From positions 62,001-126,000 of the forward strand of contig NZ_MDCB01000002.1 of the NCBI RefSeq assembly GCF_002939705.1: DNA of 64,000 bases, written 5' to 3'. Positions 26,965 through 36,089 of this stretch are shown here, in pieces (positions within the stretch are counted from its first letter, which is position 1; every line of letters begins with the position of its first letter). A program made the position numbers and the translations under genes. The notes beneath the pieces are model-generated. The model was given only the letters and a program-made list of their open reading frames with translations, searched no databases and was not told the DNA's origin. The stretch comes from Xanthomonas albilineans. GTDB taxonomy: Bacteria; Pseudomonadota; Gammaproteobacteria; Xanthomonadales; Xanthomonadaceae.

Positions 26965-29151
26965 CTAGGACGTGGCGGGAACGGGAGTCGTGTGCTCGGA
27001 TGGCTGGCGCGTGCGCAGCGCTCCCTCGCACAGTTCGATGACGCGATCGGCGTGGGCGATCGTCTCGGGTCGGTGGGCGATGACGATGCGGGTGATGTTC
27101 AGCGCCTGGATCGCCTGGTTGAGCTCGCGTTCCAGGGCGACATCGAGATGGCTGGTGGCCTCGTCGAGCACCAGGATCTGTGGGTGCCGGTACAGCGCGC
27201 GGGCCAAGAACAAGCGCTGTTGCTGGCCGCCGGATAGAGAAGATCCCATGTCGCCCACCAGGCTGTGATAGCCCATCGGCATGGCCATGATGTCCTCGTG
27301 TATGCCGGCCAGGCGCGCGGCGTCCTCGATTTGCGCAGGCGTGGCGAGCGCGTCGAACAGGCTGATGTTCTCGGCGATCGAGCCGCTGAACAGGTGGTCG
27401 TCCTGCATCACGCTGGCGGTCATCGCGCGATAGCGCGATTTGCCGAGCCGGCGCAGATCGATGCCGCCGATCTCGATGGTGCCGTGCTGCGGATCGAGCA
27501 GGCCAAGCAGCAGCCGGACCAGCGTGCTCTTGCCGCAGCCCGATGGACCGACGATGGCGACCGATTCCCCCGGATGCACCCCGAAACTGCACTCGCGCAG
27601 GATCCACGGTTCACCCTCGGCGTAGCGGAAGCTGACTTTGTGGAAGGCGACGCCAGGTTCCGGCAGCGGGCCGGCATGCGCGCTGATGGCGTGCGCTTCG
27701 GGGGGTGTCAGCACGATATCGGCCAGCCGCTCGGCTTGCAGGCGCAGCATGCGCAGTTCGATCACATAATCGACCAGACTGGCGACGCGGCTACTGAATT
27801 GGTCACCGTAGGCGACGAAGGCGGTCAGCATGCCGACGGTGAACTGGCCTTTCAGCCCCAGCCACGCGCCCAGCCACAGCACGCCCAGGCGCTGCGCGCC
27901 GGTCGCCAGGTTCTGCAGCGCGGTGAACAGCATGTCCAGGCGCTGCACGGCGATCGAGGTGTTGAGCGTGTCCGTTGCCGCGTTGAGATAGCGCGCGGTC
28001 TGCTCGGCTTCCTGATTGTGCAGGTGGATCGTCTGCACGCCGCGTACCGCTTCCAGAAATCGGCTGTGCTGCCTGGCGGTGACGGTGATCTGACTGAGGT
28101 TGGCCTCGCGGTAGATACGGAAGTACAGCACTCGCAGCGCCGCGTAGAGCGCCACCGCACCGAGCACGATGACCGACAGCAGTGGGCTGTAGGCGAACAG
28201 CACGACCAGGGTGATGCTGGCCAGCAGGCCATCGAGCAGGATTTCGACGAAGCGGGTGGTCAGGGTCTGCTGGATCGTGTCGATCGCGCCGAAGCGCGAG
28301 ACGATGTCGCCGAGATGGCGTGCGCCGAAGTAGGATTGCGGCAGGCGCATCAGGTGCTGGAACACGTTGCCGGTCCAGCCGAGGTTGAAGTGCGTGCTGA
28401 GCCACATCACGGTCCAACTGCGCAGGGCCGACACCAGCGTCTCGAGCACGATCAGCAGGGCGAAGCTCAAGCCGAGGAAGGTCAGCAGGTCGTGGTCGCC
28501 ATCGGCGATGACCTGATCCACCACGAGTTGCATGAACAGCGGTGCGAGCAGGGCGAATATCTCCAGCACCAGCGCCAGGCCGAAGATCTGCGTCAGCCCA
28601 CGGCCGAGGCCGCGAACCGAGCCGGCGAGCGCGCGCAACGAGATAGGGGGTGTCTCGCGCTGGCGTTGGAAGCTGGGTCCTTTGGAGAATTCGATGGCGA
28701 CGCCGGTGAAATGTCGACCGATCTCGACCAGGCTCAGGCTGCGCACGCCCACTGCCGGATCGTGCACGACCGCCTTGTGCTTGCCGACGCTGCGCAGCAC
28801 GACGAAGTGGTCCAGGTCCCAGTGCAGCACGCAGGGCGTCTGCAGTTGGCCGAGCTCTTCCATGTCCAGGCGCAGTGGCCGGCATTGCAGTCCGAGTACG
28901 TGTGCGACCTCGATCAGACGTCGCGCGTTCATGCCCTTCAGAGACAGGCTGAAGCGCCGCCGTAGTGCGGGCAGATCGGTGTGGTGACCATGGTGGCTGG
29001 CGATCATGGCGATGCAGGCCAGTCCGCACTCGGCTGTTTCCGATTGCAAGATATTCGGCAAGCTGCGCGCCTGCCAGAAACGCAGTCTTCCGCTGTGGTC
29101 TTCGCGCAGATCGAAGGTTTCCGGCGGATGCTCGATCGGCGACTGGCTCAT
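26965..29151 (-). CDS. C39 peptidase-containing ABC exporter (type I secretion, bacteriocin-type)
   Basis: A 728-residue inner-membrane exporter that would cut a double-glycine leader and pump the product out. The N-terminal C39 peptidase is intact: Gln36, Cys42 (SETAECGLAC), His115 (DLDHFVVL) and Asp131 (HDPAVG). Six membrane segments occupy about residues 165-440. The nucleotide-binding domain has Walker A GPSGCGKST (near 530), signature LSGGQQQR and Walker B ILVLDEATSHLD. The frame is open 17 codons upstream, but the ATG at 29151 overlaps the HlyD stop as ATGA and is preferred. This gene is itself undamaged although its adaptor gene carries a nonsense codon. No outer-membrane TolC-type gene is in the window. 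Confidence 0.93.
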   Translation of the reverse strand: MSQSPIEHPPETFDLREDHSGRLRFWQARSLPNILQSETAECGLACIAMIASHHGHHTDLPALRRRFSLSLKGMNARRLIEVAHVLGLQCRPLRLDMEELGQLQTPCVLHWDLDHFVVLRSVGKHKAVVHDPAVGVRSLSLVEIGRHFTGVAIEFSKGPSFQRQRETPPISLRALAGSVRGLGRGLTQIFGLALVLEIFALLAPLFMQLVVDQVIADGDHDLLTFLGLSFALLIVLETLVSALRSWTVMWLSTHFNLGWTGNVFQHLMRLPQSYFGARHLGDIVSRFGAIDTIQQTLTTRFVEILLDGLLASITLVVLFAYSPLLSVIVLGAVALYAALRVLYFRIYREANLSQITVTARQHSRFLEAVRGVQTIHLHNQEAEQTARYLNAATDTLNTSIAVQRLDMLFTALQNLATGAQRLGVLWLGAWLGLKGQFTVGMLTAFVAYGDQFSSRVASLVDYVIELRMLRLQAERLADIVLTPPEAHAISAHAGPLPEPGVAFHKVSFRYAEGEPWILRECSFGVHPGESVAIVGPSGCGKSTLVRLLLGLLDPQHGTIEIGGIDLRRLGKSRYRAMTASVMQDDHLFSGSIAENISLFDALATPAQIEDAARLAGIHEDIMAMPMGYHSLVGDMGSSLSGGQQQRLFLARALYRHPQILVLDEATSHLDVALERELNQAIQALNITRIVIAHRPETIAHADRVIELCEGALRTRQPSEHTTPVPATS

Positions 29152-30437
29152 GCGCCGCCGCTCCAGCGGCGACCGATGCCGTACAGAGGCTCGAAGATCC
29201 ATTCGACGATTCGTCGGCGATCCAGCAACATGTCCGCGTCCAGCACCATGCCAGGGCGTAACGGCTCCTTGCGCCCGTATGCCTGCACGGATTGGTCCGC
29301 CAACTCCACCTGTGCTACGTAGAGCGGATCCGAGGACGCAGACGTGCCGCCGCCCAGCAGCACCGTGACCTCGCCAGGAGTCAGTGCACTGCGCGAGACG
29401 CTGCGGACCACGCCATGCTACAGGCCGAACTTCTGATATGGGAACGCTTGGTAGTGCATGGTGACTTCAGTACCAATATGCACAAAGCCGACTGCTTGGC
29501 TAGGAACCAGAATCTGCGCTTGCAGGGATGAGTCGTCCGGTACGATGGCGAGCAAGGGCTGGCCCAGTGCGACCGAGGCGCCGGCCTTGACCAGTAGCGA
29601 GGAAATGGTGCCGCTGGCCGGCGCGCGGAGTTCGCTGGCGCGTGTGGCTTCGTTCTGCGCCAGCGTTTGCTCGACCTGGGCGAGTTGCCGGCGCAGTTCG
29701 TTGAGTTTGGCCGACACCGATAATGGGAGTTGGGCCAGTTGATCGCTGAGGACACTCAGTTGTTGGCGGGTACTGGTGCGCTGTTGTTGCAGCGATCGCA
29801 ATTGGGATTCGTCGGCGAGCAGAGCCGATTGTTCCTGTTCGACCTGGATGGCGGGGATGTAACCGCCGGCGACCAGGCCGGACCATTTGTTCACCAGTTC
29901 CTGGACGAGCGCCATCTGCTTCTTTTCGATGGTGATTTGCGCATCGATCTGTTTGAGCTGTTCTTTCAGCGCTGTCTGCTGCATGCGGTTGTCCTCGGCC
30001 TGCTTGTTTTGCAGTTCGACGGCGTCGCCCATGTCCTGGCGCAGGCTGCTAGCTTGCCGTTGCAGTTGTGTGCTGATGCTCGCCGAGGTGTTGCCGAGCG
30101 CTTTGCTGGTGTGTTCGCCGGACAGCGAGACCAGGCTCTGCCCTGCCTCTACGCGTTCGCCTTCGGTGATATCGACGTGATCGACCACGCCGAGCGTATT
30201 GGCGGTCAGGCTGATGAGGCCGGCGCGTGGCACCAGCAGGCCGGTCACGTGGACGCGCTGTGTGTAGTGACCGAAGCACAACCACACCAGGATGGCAGTG
30301 ACAATGCCGAGTGCGACGAGGGTCCAGACCTGGGTGGAGAGTGGGGTTGCCAGTCTTACAGTGCCTAGCCATGCCTGACTGGGGGTGTCCGACACCTCGC
30401 GTCGGAAAAGCGAATGTTCCATTTCGACGTCGTCCAT
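29148..30437 (-). pseudogene. HlyD-family membrane fusion protein interrupted by an in-frame TAG
   Basis: The periplasmic adaptor of the neighbouring exporter. From the ATG at 30437 the frame encodes a membrane segment (about residues 37-55), a biotinyl-lipoyl-like half (VDHVDITEGERVEAGQSL), a long coiled coil, and the second half-motif ASELRAPASGTISSLLVKAG. It meets TAG at 29418-29420 after YQKFGL. The same frame continues HGVVRSVSRSALTPGEV and on to 29148 with a normal HlyD C-terminus. A single C-to-T change in CAG (Gln) would explain the stop. The full product would be 429 residues; the truncated one is 339. Either the system is dying, the amber codon is suppressed, or this is a sequencing error. 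Confidence 0.85.
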
Positions 30438-30858
30438 TCAAATGTCGCACGGGAAACTCCACATGCGATGACACTGTTGCCTTGCATCCAAGGCGCCGCT
30501 ACTTTCTAGCGTATCAGGATCGCATAGTGATGGTTTCGTCAGCCTTTCCCATTTGGCATGGTGATTCTTTTGTCTACAAATCGCGCCATGGGTGTGGGTG
30601 GGTATGCAGACATACCCCTGTGGAGAGGGGGGCGCACATGACCTTGCGAAAATCAGTGCCTCGGCGCACGGGCATGGTGGATGCCAGATGCGATGCGGCA
30701 TGCGCTGCCCACGTCGTACATGCCCTTGTCATGCCGGTACCGCATGCTGAGCGGATGGCGGCATCGTCATGTCATCGTTGCGCGTTCATGCTATCCAATG
30801 GTCGTTTCTGTTTGATCGTCATCGTGATGGTTGGTGTGCAGTGGGGAAGTTGAAGTTA
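30438..30858. other. Divergent intergenic region upstream of the secretion cluster
   Basis: About 420 bases between the HlyD-type gene (minus) and the alpha/beta-hydrolase gene (plus). It must contain promoters for both. No convincing gene, RNA or repeat is seen, and no operator could be recognised by eye. Confidence 0.5.
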
Positions 30859-31968
30859 ATGAGTGATGTCGTCGAACGGGCGACGGCGCGGCAGCAACCG
30901 CGCTGCCGTGGCAAATGGCGCTGGCTGTTGTCCAGCGTGCTATTGCTGCTGGCGATCGTTGCGCTGGGCCCGCGGGTCAGTGTGGTCTTGCCCCAGGTTG
31001 TGGCACCGGCGGTGCCGCAGGATCCGCTTGCGCTGCAGGCGTGGATCGATGCGCGCGAACGCGCCACGCCAGGGCTGCGTCCGGACAATCAGGCGCGCAT
31101 CGTCTGGGCCGACCCGGCGCATCCGGGGCGGCGTGGCTGTGCGATGGTCTATCTGCATGGTTTCACCGCCAGCCAAGGCGAAGGGGCACCCACGCATGTG
31201 CGTCTGGCGCGCAGCTTCGGTTGCAATCTATATCTGCCGCGGCTGCCGGGGCATGGGCTGGTTGCGGCCGATGCGTTGCGTGGTGTCGATGCCGGTGGCC
31301 TGCTCGTCGGGGCCGCCGAGGCGCTGGCGGTGACGCGGGTGCTGGGCGAGCGGGTGGTGGTGATCGGCAATTCGATGGGGGGCGCCCTGGCGGTGCAAGC
31401 GGTGGCCGCGAATCCGCGCCAAGTGCAGGCCTTGGTGCTGTGGTCGCCGTTGGTGCGCGAACGCGACGCGCAATTGCAACCGATGCTGTGGCCATGGGGA
31501 GCACAGGTGTTGGTGTGGATGCGCAACGGCGGCGATCCGATCCTGCGCCATCCGGTCGAGAACGCGTACTGGGCCGATGCGACGCATCTGGATGGCTATC
31601 GCGCGCTGGCCGCGCTCACCCGCGGCGGCATGCAGCCGGCGACCTACGCCCGGATCCACGTGCCGGTGTTCCTAGGGTATTACTACCGCGACGCGCAACG
31701 CCAGGACAAGGCAGTGTCGGTAGCGGCCATGCAGGCGATGTTCAAACAGTTGGGGACGCCGCCTGCGCTGCGCCAGGCGGTGAATTTTCCGACGGCGGAC
31801 GACCATGTGCTGGCTTCGCCGATCCGTTCCAGAGCGGTGTCGGCGGTGTTCGTGGCGACGTGCCGGTTTCTGGTCACTCGGGGAGGGTTGGTGCAAGCGC
31901 ACGGTGTGCCCGATTGCGCACATGCGTGGAGCCAGTACATTGCGCAGCCATCTTCCGTCGCGCGTTGA
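30859..31968 (+). CDS. Alpha/beta-hydrolase family protein
   Basis: A 369-residue putative lipase/esterase with an N-terminal membrane anchor or signal (about residues 22-45). The catalytic elbow is GNSMGG, preceded by the oxyanion stretch VYLHGFTASQGEG, and a DDHVL segment plus a late HAWSQY histidine complete a likely triad. The open frame begins 30 codons earlier, but the ATG at 30859 gives the membrane segment in a normal position. It is divergent from the secretion cluster and convergent with the MFS gene. Substrate is unknown. Confidence 0.75.
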   Translation: MSDVVERATARQQPRCRGKWRWLLSSVLLLLAIVALGPRVSVVLPQVVAPAVPQDPLALQAWIDARERATPGLRPDNQARIVWADPAHPGRRGCAMVYLHGFTASQGEGAPTHVRLARSFGCNLYLPRLPGHGLVAADALRGVDAGGLLVGAAEALAVTRVLGERVVVIGNSMGGALAVQAVAANPRQVQALVLWSPLVRERDAQLQPMLWPWGAQVLVWMRNGGDPILRHPVENAYWADATHLDGYRALAALTRGGMQPATYARIHVPVFLGYYYRDAQRQDKAVSVAAMQAMFKQLGTPPALRQAVNFPTADDHVLASPIRSRAVSAVFVATCRFLVTRGGLVQAHGVPDCAHAWSQYIAQPSSVAR

Positions 31969-31990
31969 GCGCGGCGGCGCACGCGATGGG

Positions 31991-33238
31991 CTACTGCAGG
32001 TCGCGCAGATCCAACCTGCGCAGCTTCGGCGCCTTCCAGGCGGTGATGCCGACCACGCCTAGGGTGATGCAGCCTCCCAGGACCACCGCCGGCACCAAGT
32101 GGATCAGCCGGGCCATGATTCCGTCGTAGAAGGCGCCAAGCTCGTTCGACGAACCGATGAAAATGCCACTGATCGACGACACCCGGCCACGCATCGTATC
32201 TGGCGTGACCAGTTGCAGGATGGTCGAGCGCACGATCACTGAAACCCCATCGCACATGCCGTAGACCAGCAGGATCGCAGCCGACAGCCAGAAGTGCCGC
32301 GACAGGCCGAAGGCGATGGTGCACAGGCCAAAGCCGGCCACTGCCAGCAGCAGCACGCGTCCGGCATTGCGCTGCAATGGATGCCGCGCCAGCCACACGC
32401 CGATCAGGATTGAGCCCAGCGCTGGCGCGCCGCGCAGGATGCCCAGGCCGGTGGGGCCATGGTGCAGAATGTCGTGGATGAAGGCCGGCAGCATCGACAC
32501 CGCGCCGCCCAGCAGGACCGAGAACATGTCCAGGGCCATTGCGCCGAGCATGATCTGATTGGAAAACACGAATTGCGCGCCTTCGGCGATGCTGCGGAAG
32601 ATCGGTGCGCGTGGGCCGTCATGGATCGGCTCGGCGACGCGCAACAACCACAGCGCCAGCAGTGACAGGGTGGCCGCGCCCATGGCGGTGCCGTAGGCCA
32701 GGCTTTTGCCGCCCCAGCCGACCAGTACGCCACCCAGCGCCGGCCCGATCACCATGCCGGCCTGGAACGCGACGCTGCCGACCCCGGCGCCGCGCGCATA
32801 CGCTGCGCGCGGCAGCGCATGCGCGAACAACGCGTTGTAGACCGGTGTCAGGAACGCGCGCGCTGCGCCGGTCAGCGCGATCGCCGCGTAGATCGGCCAC
32901 ACCCCGTGCACGGGCAGCCAGTCGCGGCTCACGGCGGTCAGCACGCCGGCGGTGGCGATCAGGCCCAGGCAGGAGAGCATGCCCAGCCGGCGTCGCGGCA
33001 GGTGATCAACCAGATAGCCGGCGAATGGGGCGATGCAGAAGAACGGCAGGATTTCGGCCAACCCGATCAGCCCCAGCGAGAACGTATTATGGGTGATCTC
33101 GTAGATGTGCCAGCCGACCGTGACGGCGACGATCTGGTAGGACAGCATGGTGCAGATGCGATAGGCCAGCACCAGGGCAAAGCCGGGATGCGCCAGCAGG
33201 GTGCGCAGCGTATGCGGCGTGGGCAGCGGTGCGCTCAT
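31991..33238 (-). CDS. Major facilitator superfamily transporter (DHA3-like)
   Basis: A 415-residue inner-membrane protein with about 12 hydrophobic segments and the MFS loop motif GYLVDHLPRRRLGM after the second helix. It resembles the enterobactin exporter/DHA3 branch (LLGGAVSMLPAFIHDILHHG and DTMRGRVSSISG segments). The cargo cannot be inferred. The ATG at 33238 overlaps the sufE stop (ATGA), so it is translationally coupled to sufE. The frame's upstream extension is the shadow of sufE. Confidence 0.85.
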   Translation of the reverse strand: MSAPLPTPHTLRTLLAHPGFALVLAYRICTMLSYQIVAVTVGWHIYEITHNTFSLGLIGLAEILPFFCIAPFAGYLVDHLPRRRLGMLSCLGLIATAGVLTAVSRDWLPVHGVWPIYAAIALTGAARAFLTPVYNALFAHALPRAAYARGAGVGSVAFQAGMVIGPALGGVLVGWGGKSLAYGTAMGAATLSLLALWLLRVAEPIHDGPRAPIFRSIAEGAQFVFSNQIMLGAMALDMFSVLLGGAVSMLPAFIHDILHHGPTGLGILRGAPALGSILIGVWLARHPLQRNAGRVLLLAVAGFGLCTIAFGLSRHFWLSAAILLVYGMCDGVSVIVRSTILQLVTPDTMRGRVSSISGIFIGSSNELGAFYDGIMARLIHLVPAVVLGGCITLGVVGITAWKAPKLRRLDLRDLQ

Positions 33239-33675
33239 GTCTGTTGCGCGCGGGCGGTGTCCTGGATGAAGGCCAGCAGGGCGGCCAGGCCGTTGCTGCG
33301 GGTCGGCGAGAGATGCTTGCCCAGGCCGATGGCGGCGACGAAGTCCGGCGTCGTGGCCAGGATGTCGGCGGCGCTGCGTCCGGAGTAAATCCGCAGTACC
33401 AGGTAGATCAGCCCGGAGACGATGGCCGAATCGCTGATGGCATGGAACACCAAGCGTTGGGTATTGCCTTCGGGCACGATCCACACCATCGACTGGCAGC
33501 CGTGCAGGCGATGTTCTTCGGTCTTCCATACCTCGGGAAAGGCGGGCAACTTGCGCCCCAGATCGATGAGGTATTGGTAACGCTCGGACCAGTCGCCGAA
33601 GAAACCGAATTCCTCAGCGATGGCGGCCTGGGCGGCGGTGGGTGTGGGTTCGAGCGGGAAGTCGGTGTCGGTCAC
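33235..33675 (-). CDS. sufE: SufE-family cysteine desulfuration protein
   Basis: A 146-residue sulfur acceptor that takes persulfide from a SufS-type cysteine desulfurase for Fe-S cluster assembly. The active cysteine lies in HRLHGCQSMVW (near residue 57). Length and the family region SDSAIVSGLIYLVLRIYSG are normal. The open frame extends to 33807, but GTG at 33675 gives the family N-terminus and avoids an unrelated lead. It lies between cysS and the MFS gene on the same strand. Confidence 0.9.
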   Translation of the reverse strand: MTDTDFPLEPTPTAAQAAIAEEFGFFGDWSERYQYLIDLGRKLPAFPEVWKTEEHRLHGCQSMVWIVPEGNTQRLVFHAISDSAIVSGLIYLVLRIYSGRSAADILATTPDFVAAIGLGKHLSPTRSNGLAALLAFIQDTARAQQT

Positions 33676-33721
33676 GGGTAATACAATAAGGTTCTGGATA
33701 GAGCGCAGCGCGAGATGCCGA

Positions 33722-35122
33722 TCAGCCACGCTTCCAGCGAATGCCTTGCGGTGTGTCTTCGAGCACGATGCCGGTGTCGGCGAGTTGTTGGCGGATGGCG
33801 TCGGCACGGGCGAAGTCGCGACGTTGTTTGGCTGCGCTGCGTTCGTCGATCAAGGCCTGGATGGACGCATCGTCGGCATTGTCGGCGCCTTGGAACCAGA
33901 CGTTGGGATCTTGTTGCAACAGGCCCAGGGCGAGCCCGGCGCCGAGCAGGTTGGCTTTTACATGGGCAAGCTCGGCGTGTTCGGCTGGACCAATGTGCTC
34001 GGGTTTGGACAGGAGCGTGCGGGCGCGCGAGGCGAGTGCGGAAAGCTCGGCCAGCGCCTTTGGGGTATTGAGGTCATCGTCGAGCGCGATGTCCACTTCG
34101 GCGGGGATATCCGGCTCGGCAGAATAGTCGGACAGATCGCGCAGCGTCCCATACAACCGATCCAGCGTGTTCTTCGATTGCGTGATCAGCGCCTCCGACC
34201 AGTCTAGCGGTTGTCGATAATGCGCGCTCAGCAGCGCGTAGCGCAGTGCTTCCGGCGGATGCTTGGCGATCAGCTCGTGCACCGTTTCGATGTTGCCCAG
34301 CGACTTGCTCATTTTGGCGCCGCTGAAGGTGAGCATGCCGTTGTGCAGCCAGAAGCGGGCAAAGGTGGCGCCGCCGTGGGCGCACTGGCTCTGCGCGATT
34401 TCGTTCTCGTGGTGCGGAAACTGAAGGTCCACGCCGCCGGCATGGATGTCGATGGTCTCGCCCAGGTGCGCGGCGGCCATCGCCGAGCATTCGATGTGCC
34501 AACCCGGGCGGCCACGGCCCCACGGCGAGTCCCAGCCGGGCAGGTCGTCGCTGGAGGGCTTCCACAGGACGAAGTCGCCCGGGTCGCGTTTGTACGGCGC
34601 CACGTCGACGCGGGCGCCGGCCAACAGTTCTTCCGGGTCGCGCCGCGAGAGTTTGCCGTAGTCGGCGAAGCTGGCCACCGCGAACAACACGTGACCCTCG
34701 GCGGGGTAGGCGTGGCCGTTGTCGATCAGCCGCTGGATCATCGCCACGATCTGCGGGATGTGGGTGGTCGCCTGCGGCTCGATGTCCGGCGGGGCGACGC
34801 CCAGCGCGGCCATGTCCTGCCGGTAGATGGCGGCGAAGCGGTCGGTGATTGCGCTGATCGGCACGCCCTGGGCCTGCGCGGCAGCATTGATCTTGTCGTC
34901 CACATCGGTGATGTTGCGCGCGTAGCGCAGCCGCCCGTACCGTCGCCGCAGCAGCTTGGCCAGCACGTCGAACACCACCGGGCCGCGCGCGTTGCCGATG
35001 TGCGCGTAGTTGTACACGGTCGGGCCGCAGACGTAGAAGGTCGGGCCGGCATGCGGATCGAGCGGTTCGAAGGCGTCGAGCTGGCGAGTCAGGTTGTTGT
35101 ACAGGCGCAGGCGCATCGGCAT
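33722..35122 (-). CDS. cysS: Cysteinyl-tRNA synthetase
   Basis: A class I aminoacyl-tRNA synthetase of 466 residues charging tRNA-Cys. The HIGH motif appears as HIGN within [11 protein letters not shown]. Zinc-binding residues are visible at [19 protein letters not shown] and FPHHENE. The KMSKS motif is AKMSKSLGN. Two starts four residues apart (35122 or 35116) are equally possible. It is probably co-transcribed with sufE and the MFS gene (46 bases to sufE). Confidence 0.96.
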   Translation of the reverse strand: MPMRLRLYNNLTRQLDAFEPLDPHAGPTFYVCGPTVYNYAHIGNARGPVVFDVLAKLLRRRYGRLRYARNITDVDDKINAAAQAQGVPISAITDRFAAIYRQDMAALGVAPPDIEPQATTHIPQIVAMIQRLIDNGHAYPAEGHVLFAVASFADYGKLSRRDPEELLAGARVDVAPYKRDPGDFVLWKPSSDDLPGWDSPWGRGRPGWHIECSAMAAAHLGETIDIHAGGVDLQFPHHENEIAQSQCAHGGATFARFWLHNGMLTFSGAKMSKSLGNIETVHELIAKHPPEALRYALLSAHYRQPLDWSEALITQSKNTLDRLYGTLRDLSDYSAEPDIPAEVDIALDDDLNTPKALAELSALASRARTLLSKPEHIGPAEHAELAHVKANLLGAGLALGLLQQDPNVWFQGADNADDASIQALIDERSAAKQRRDFARADAIRQQLADTGIVLEDTPQGIRWKRG

Positions 35123-35259
35123 CGGGCATGGAGAGGCTGTTCGATTCTACCGGTAGTAGTTGTGGACTGGGTGGGTCATGCTGGCCTGGACATGCATTCA
35201 GCCCGACGCAAGCCGCAATGCCTACACTGACCAGTCTGCCACCGCAAAGCCCGCTGCCA

Positions 35260-35790
35260 ATGCGTCCAAAGTTGTTGTCGCCGCTGCTAGGCATGCTTGT
35301 TTGCGCTGCGTCGGTGTCCGCAGCGCAGGACAACGAGGAGCATAATCGGGTGGTGGTGATCGAGAACGTCAGGCTGGAGTACGCGCAGGTGCTTAACGTG
35401 GAGCCGGTCTATCAGACCTTGCGCGCCACTCGCACCGAACAGCGGTGTGACCCAGTGCCGGCGATGGAGGCCGCGCCGGAGCTGCCGAAGCCCGTTCAGG
35501 ACGATAGCCGGATCGGCAGGATGATGGATTCGGTGAAGGATATCTTCAGTCGCCGGCATGAGGAGCTCCCAGTCGCTCCGGCGCCTGCGGCCGCGCCATC
35601 GAGCGGACGCAATTGCACGACGGTGACAGTCGGTCGGGAGTTCCGTCGGCCGATCGCCTACGACGTGGATTATGTCTATAAGGGCACCAAGTATCGTTCG
35701 CGCCTGCCGGAAGATCCGGGCAACCGCCTGCGCATCCGCGTGTCGGTGGTGCCCTACGTCCCGGACGCGGTAGTGGTGCCGCCGCGATGA
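35260..35790 (+). CDS. Small exported protein related to 17-kDa surface antigen C-terminal region
   Basis: A 176-residue exported protein. The signal peptide is about residues 1-22 (ends SVSAAQ). An N-terminal beta stretch (VVVIENVRLEYAQVLNVEPV) and the C-terminal YDVDYVYKGTKYRSRLPEDP with a following RIRVSV resemble exported glycine-zipper/17-kDa antigen proteins of Xanthomonadaceae. The glycine zipper itself is absent and a proline/alanine linker takes its place. The ATG at 35260 is chosen because it directly precedes the signal peptide; an in-frame ATG at 35218 is also possible. Function unknown, probably envelope-associated. Confidence 0.7.
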   Translation: MRPKLLSPLLGMLVCAASVSAAQDNEEHNRVVVIENVRLEYAQVLNVEPVYQTLRATRTEQRCDPVPAMEAAPELPKPVQDDSRIGRMMDSVKDIFSRRHEELPVAPAPAAAPSSGRNCTTVTVGREFRRPIAYDVDYVYKGTKYRSRLPEDPGNRLRIRVSVVPYVPDAVVVPPR

Positions 35791-35888
35791 GCCCGGCTTG
35801 CGCCTGCGTCGCGCGCGTGCGACGATGCGCGCCAGTGAAAGCGAACCTGCTCCAGCATGCCCTCAGTGCCGCTCGTCTTGCCTCTGGC

Positions 35889-35936
35889 ATGGCCTCGCGT
35901 GCGCGTCGACCGGAATCCCACATTTTGGCTGGGTAA
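35889..35936 (+). CDS. Putative Arg-containing leader peptide of the arg operon
   Basis: A 15-codon ORF (MASRARRPESHILAG) in the leader of argF'. Arg codons are at positions 4, 6 and 7. The stop codon directly follows the segment GGCTGGG that can pair with the 5' arm of the downstream terminator. Stalling at the Arg codons would leave that segment free, while a ribosome reaching the stop would cover it. No strong Shine-Dalgarno is visible before the ATG, and Arg codons are frequent in GC-rich DNA, so this is a hypothesis. Confidence 0.45.
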   Translation: MASRARRPESHILAG

Positions 35937-35990
35937 CCGGAGCGTCGTTGTGCTCGTTCTGAAAACCCAGCTAGAGGCTGGGTTTTTTCG
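35927..35990 (+). promoter_or_regulatory. Terminator with competing antiterminator ahead of arg operon
   Basis: The terminator stem AAAACCCAGC (35962-35971) / GCTGGGTTTT (35977-35986) is followed by TTCG and lies 100 bases before the argF' start. Its 5' arm can instead pair over seven bases with GCTGGGT at 35928-35934, giving two mutually exclusive hairpins. Together with the Arg-bearing leader ORF this looks like a transcription attenuator. It could also simply be the terminator of the small upstream gene, which ends 170 bases earlier. Confidence 0.55.
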
Positions 35991-36089
35991 TTTTCGTTGT
36001 CCGGAAAGGTTTCACCCGTAAAGAAGCTATCGCGCGCCCCGCGCATGCCATCGATTTCCGGTGGTTCCCCGCAGCAAAGGTATGGATCG

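Noticed and set aside
27265-28965. A 566-codon open frame on the plus strand
   Set aside because: It lies wholly opposite the C39 ABC exporter gene, whose motifs are complete. The antisense product is low-complexity, as expected from GC-rich codon bias.
29148-29411. Separate 87-residue gene after the HlyD-type gene
   Set aside because: It is in the same frame as the HlyD gene, starts at a GTG just after the TAG and encodes the normal HlyD C-terminus. It is the remainder of one broken gene.
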